Shown here piece after piece: positions 63,700 through 64,000 of a stretch of 64,000 nucleotides of DNA (the stretch's first letter is position 1; each line of letters begins with the position of its first letter). Made by a program: the position numbers and the translations under genes. Under the pieces are notes generated by a model. It had not been told where the DNA came from and did no database searches. It worked only from the letters and a program-made list of their open reading frames with translations. The DNA comes from Eubacterium plexicaudatum ASF492 (GTDB taxonomy: Bacteria; Bacillota; Clostridia; Lachnospirales; Lachnospiraceae). The stretch lies in the NCBI RefSeq assembly GCF_000364225.2, contig NZ_AQFT02000001.1, forward strand, positions 3,677,501 through 3,741,500, written 5' to 3'.

Positions 63700-63882
63700 T
63701 TACTGCAGCAGCTGCAAAATTCCCTGTTTGACTCTTCCTTCATTTCGTTCTTTTACCAGTGCTTCCGTCTCTTTCGGGAAAAAGTTTGCGATCATACCAA
63801 TGTTGCATCCTGCAAGTCCGCCTCCTGCACGCAGATCTGTTTCATAACCACATGTACAGGTATACTTTCTGATCTCACCCAT
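63700..63882 (-). CDS. Small cysteine-containing protein
   Basis: A 60-residue protein from the ATG at 63882, which has AGAGGAGA upstream; the longer frame to 63909 is unsupported. It contains CTCGYETDL, then AGGGLAGCN and FFPKETEAL. The three cysteines could make part of a zinc-ribbon-like site, but with only three the metal site is unproven. I recall similar small proteins in Lachnospiraceae but know no function. A TATAAT hexamer on the minus strand at 63933-63938 with TTTACA 19 bases upstream could be its promoter. Confidence 0.7.
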   Translation of the reverse strand: MGEIRKYTCTCGYETDLRAGGGLAGCNIGMIANFFPKETEALVKERNEGRVKQGILQLLQ

Positions 63883-64000
63883 AACCATTCTCCTCTTTCC
63901 GATGCACACTTATATTCATGCATATCCAAATTATTATACTCCATACAAAAAAACAATTGTAAATCCATCTTGCAGGTTATCTGCCTTAACTAAACAAACT

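Noticed and set aside
1..64000. tRNA/rRNA genes, CRISPR arrays, insertion sequences, phage genes
   Set aside because: I looked in the intergenic stretches and among the proteins and found none I could support.

Overview
The window looks like a chromosomal segment from a low-to-moderate GC, Gram-positive, spore-lineage Firmicute, most likely a Clostridia of the Lachnospiraceae type. This is inferred from gene content: a GlgC/GlgD pair, SpoVG, an S-box (SAM-I) leader on metK, a DUF6465 protein, HPr-like proteins, a YtvI-like permease, a BFD-like mini-ferredoxin, and murC, dnaD, a DnaC/DnaI-like loader and prs in a row. I saw no tRNA, rRNA, CRISPR array, prophage, insertion sequence or integrase.

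Layout. 1-7.4 kb: a truncated DUF362 lipoprotein, argJ, a 59-residue BFD-like [2Fe-2S] protein, a chemoreceptor with a downstream hypothetical gene, a TIM-barrel isomerase/epimerase and rfbG. 7.5-16 kb (minus): an apparent cell-envelope cluster of acyltransferase-3, a two-component system, APS kinase, sulfotransferase, class A penicillin-binding protein and an IMPACT/YigZ protein. 16-22 kb (minus): an HPr-like protein, a histidine kinase/regulator/RluA/YtvI operon and metK behind its riboswitch. 22-34 kb: an HD-GYP protein, murA, a heterodimeric ABC exporter and pth-mfd-foldase. 34-42.4 kb: ThiT, a membrane protein, an SGNH hydrolase, an M23 peptidase, SpoVG and glgC-glgD. 42.7-47.7 kb (plus): murC, a cluster of DnaA boxes, the DnaD-like and DnaC-like loaders and prs. 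47.9-58 kb: a DUF6465 protein, an HPr-like protein, Na+/alanine and Na+/proline symporters, a cNMP-binding-domain protein, a GntR-controlled ABC-2 transporter and a NifX-like/TSCPD pair. 58.2-64 kb: an operon of GrpE-like, Hsp70-like and J-like/SEC-C proteins, a split ThrE exporter and a small cysteine-containing protein.

Two observations stand out. (1) 44069-44238 holds three perfect and several near-perfect DnaA boxes, two sets of them in uninterrupted 9-bp tandem, beside replication-loader genes and close to the point where gene orientation flips. (2) 58280-62229 encodes a complete but non-canonical Hsp70 set: a divergent GrpE, a short Hsp70, and a J-like protein whose HPD motif reads SPE and which ends in a SEC-C zinc motif.

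Caution about quality: at least fourteen reading frames are broken by what reads as loss of exactly one base from a homopolymer, including murA, mfd and PBP1A. Restoring one base gives a full-length family member each time. I treat these as probable sequencing or assembly errors and annotate the reconstructed genes over their full span.
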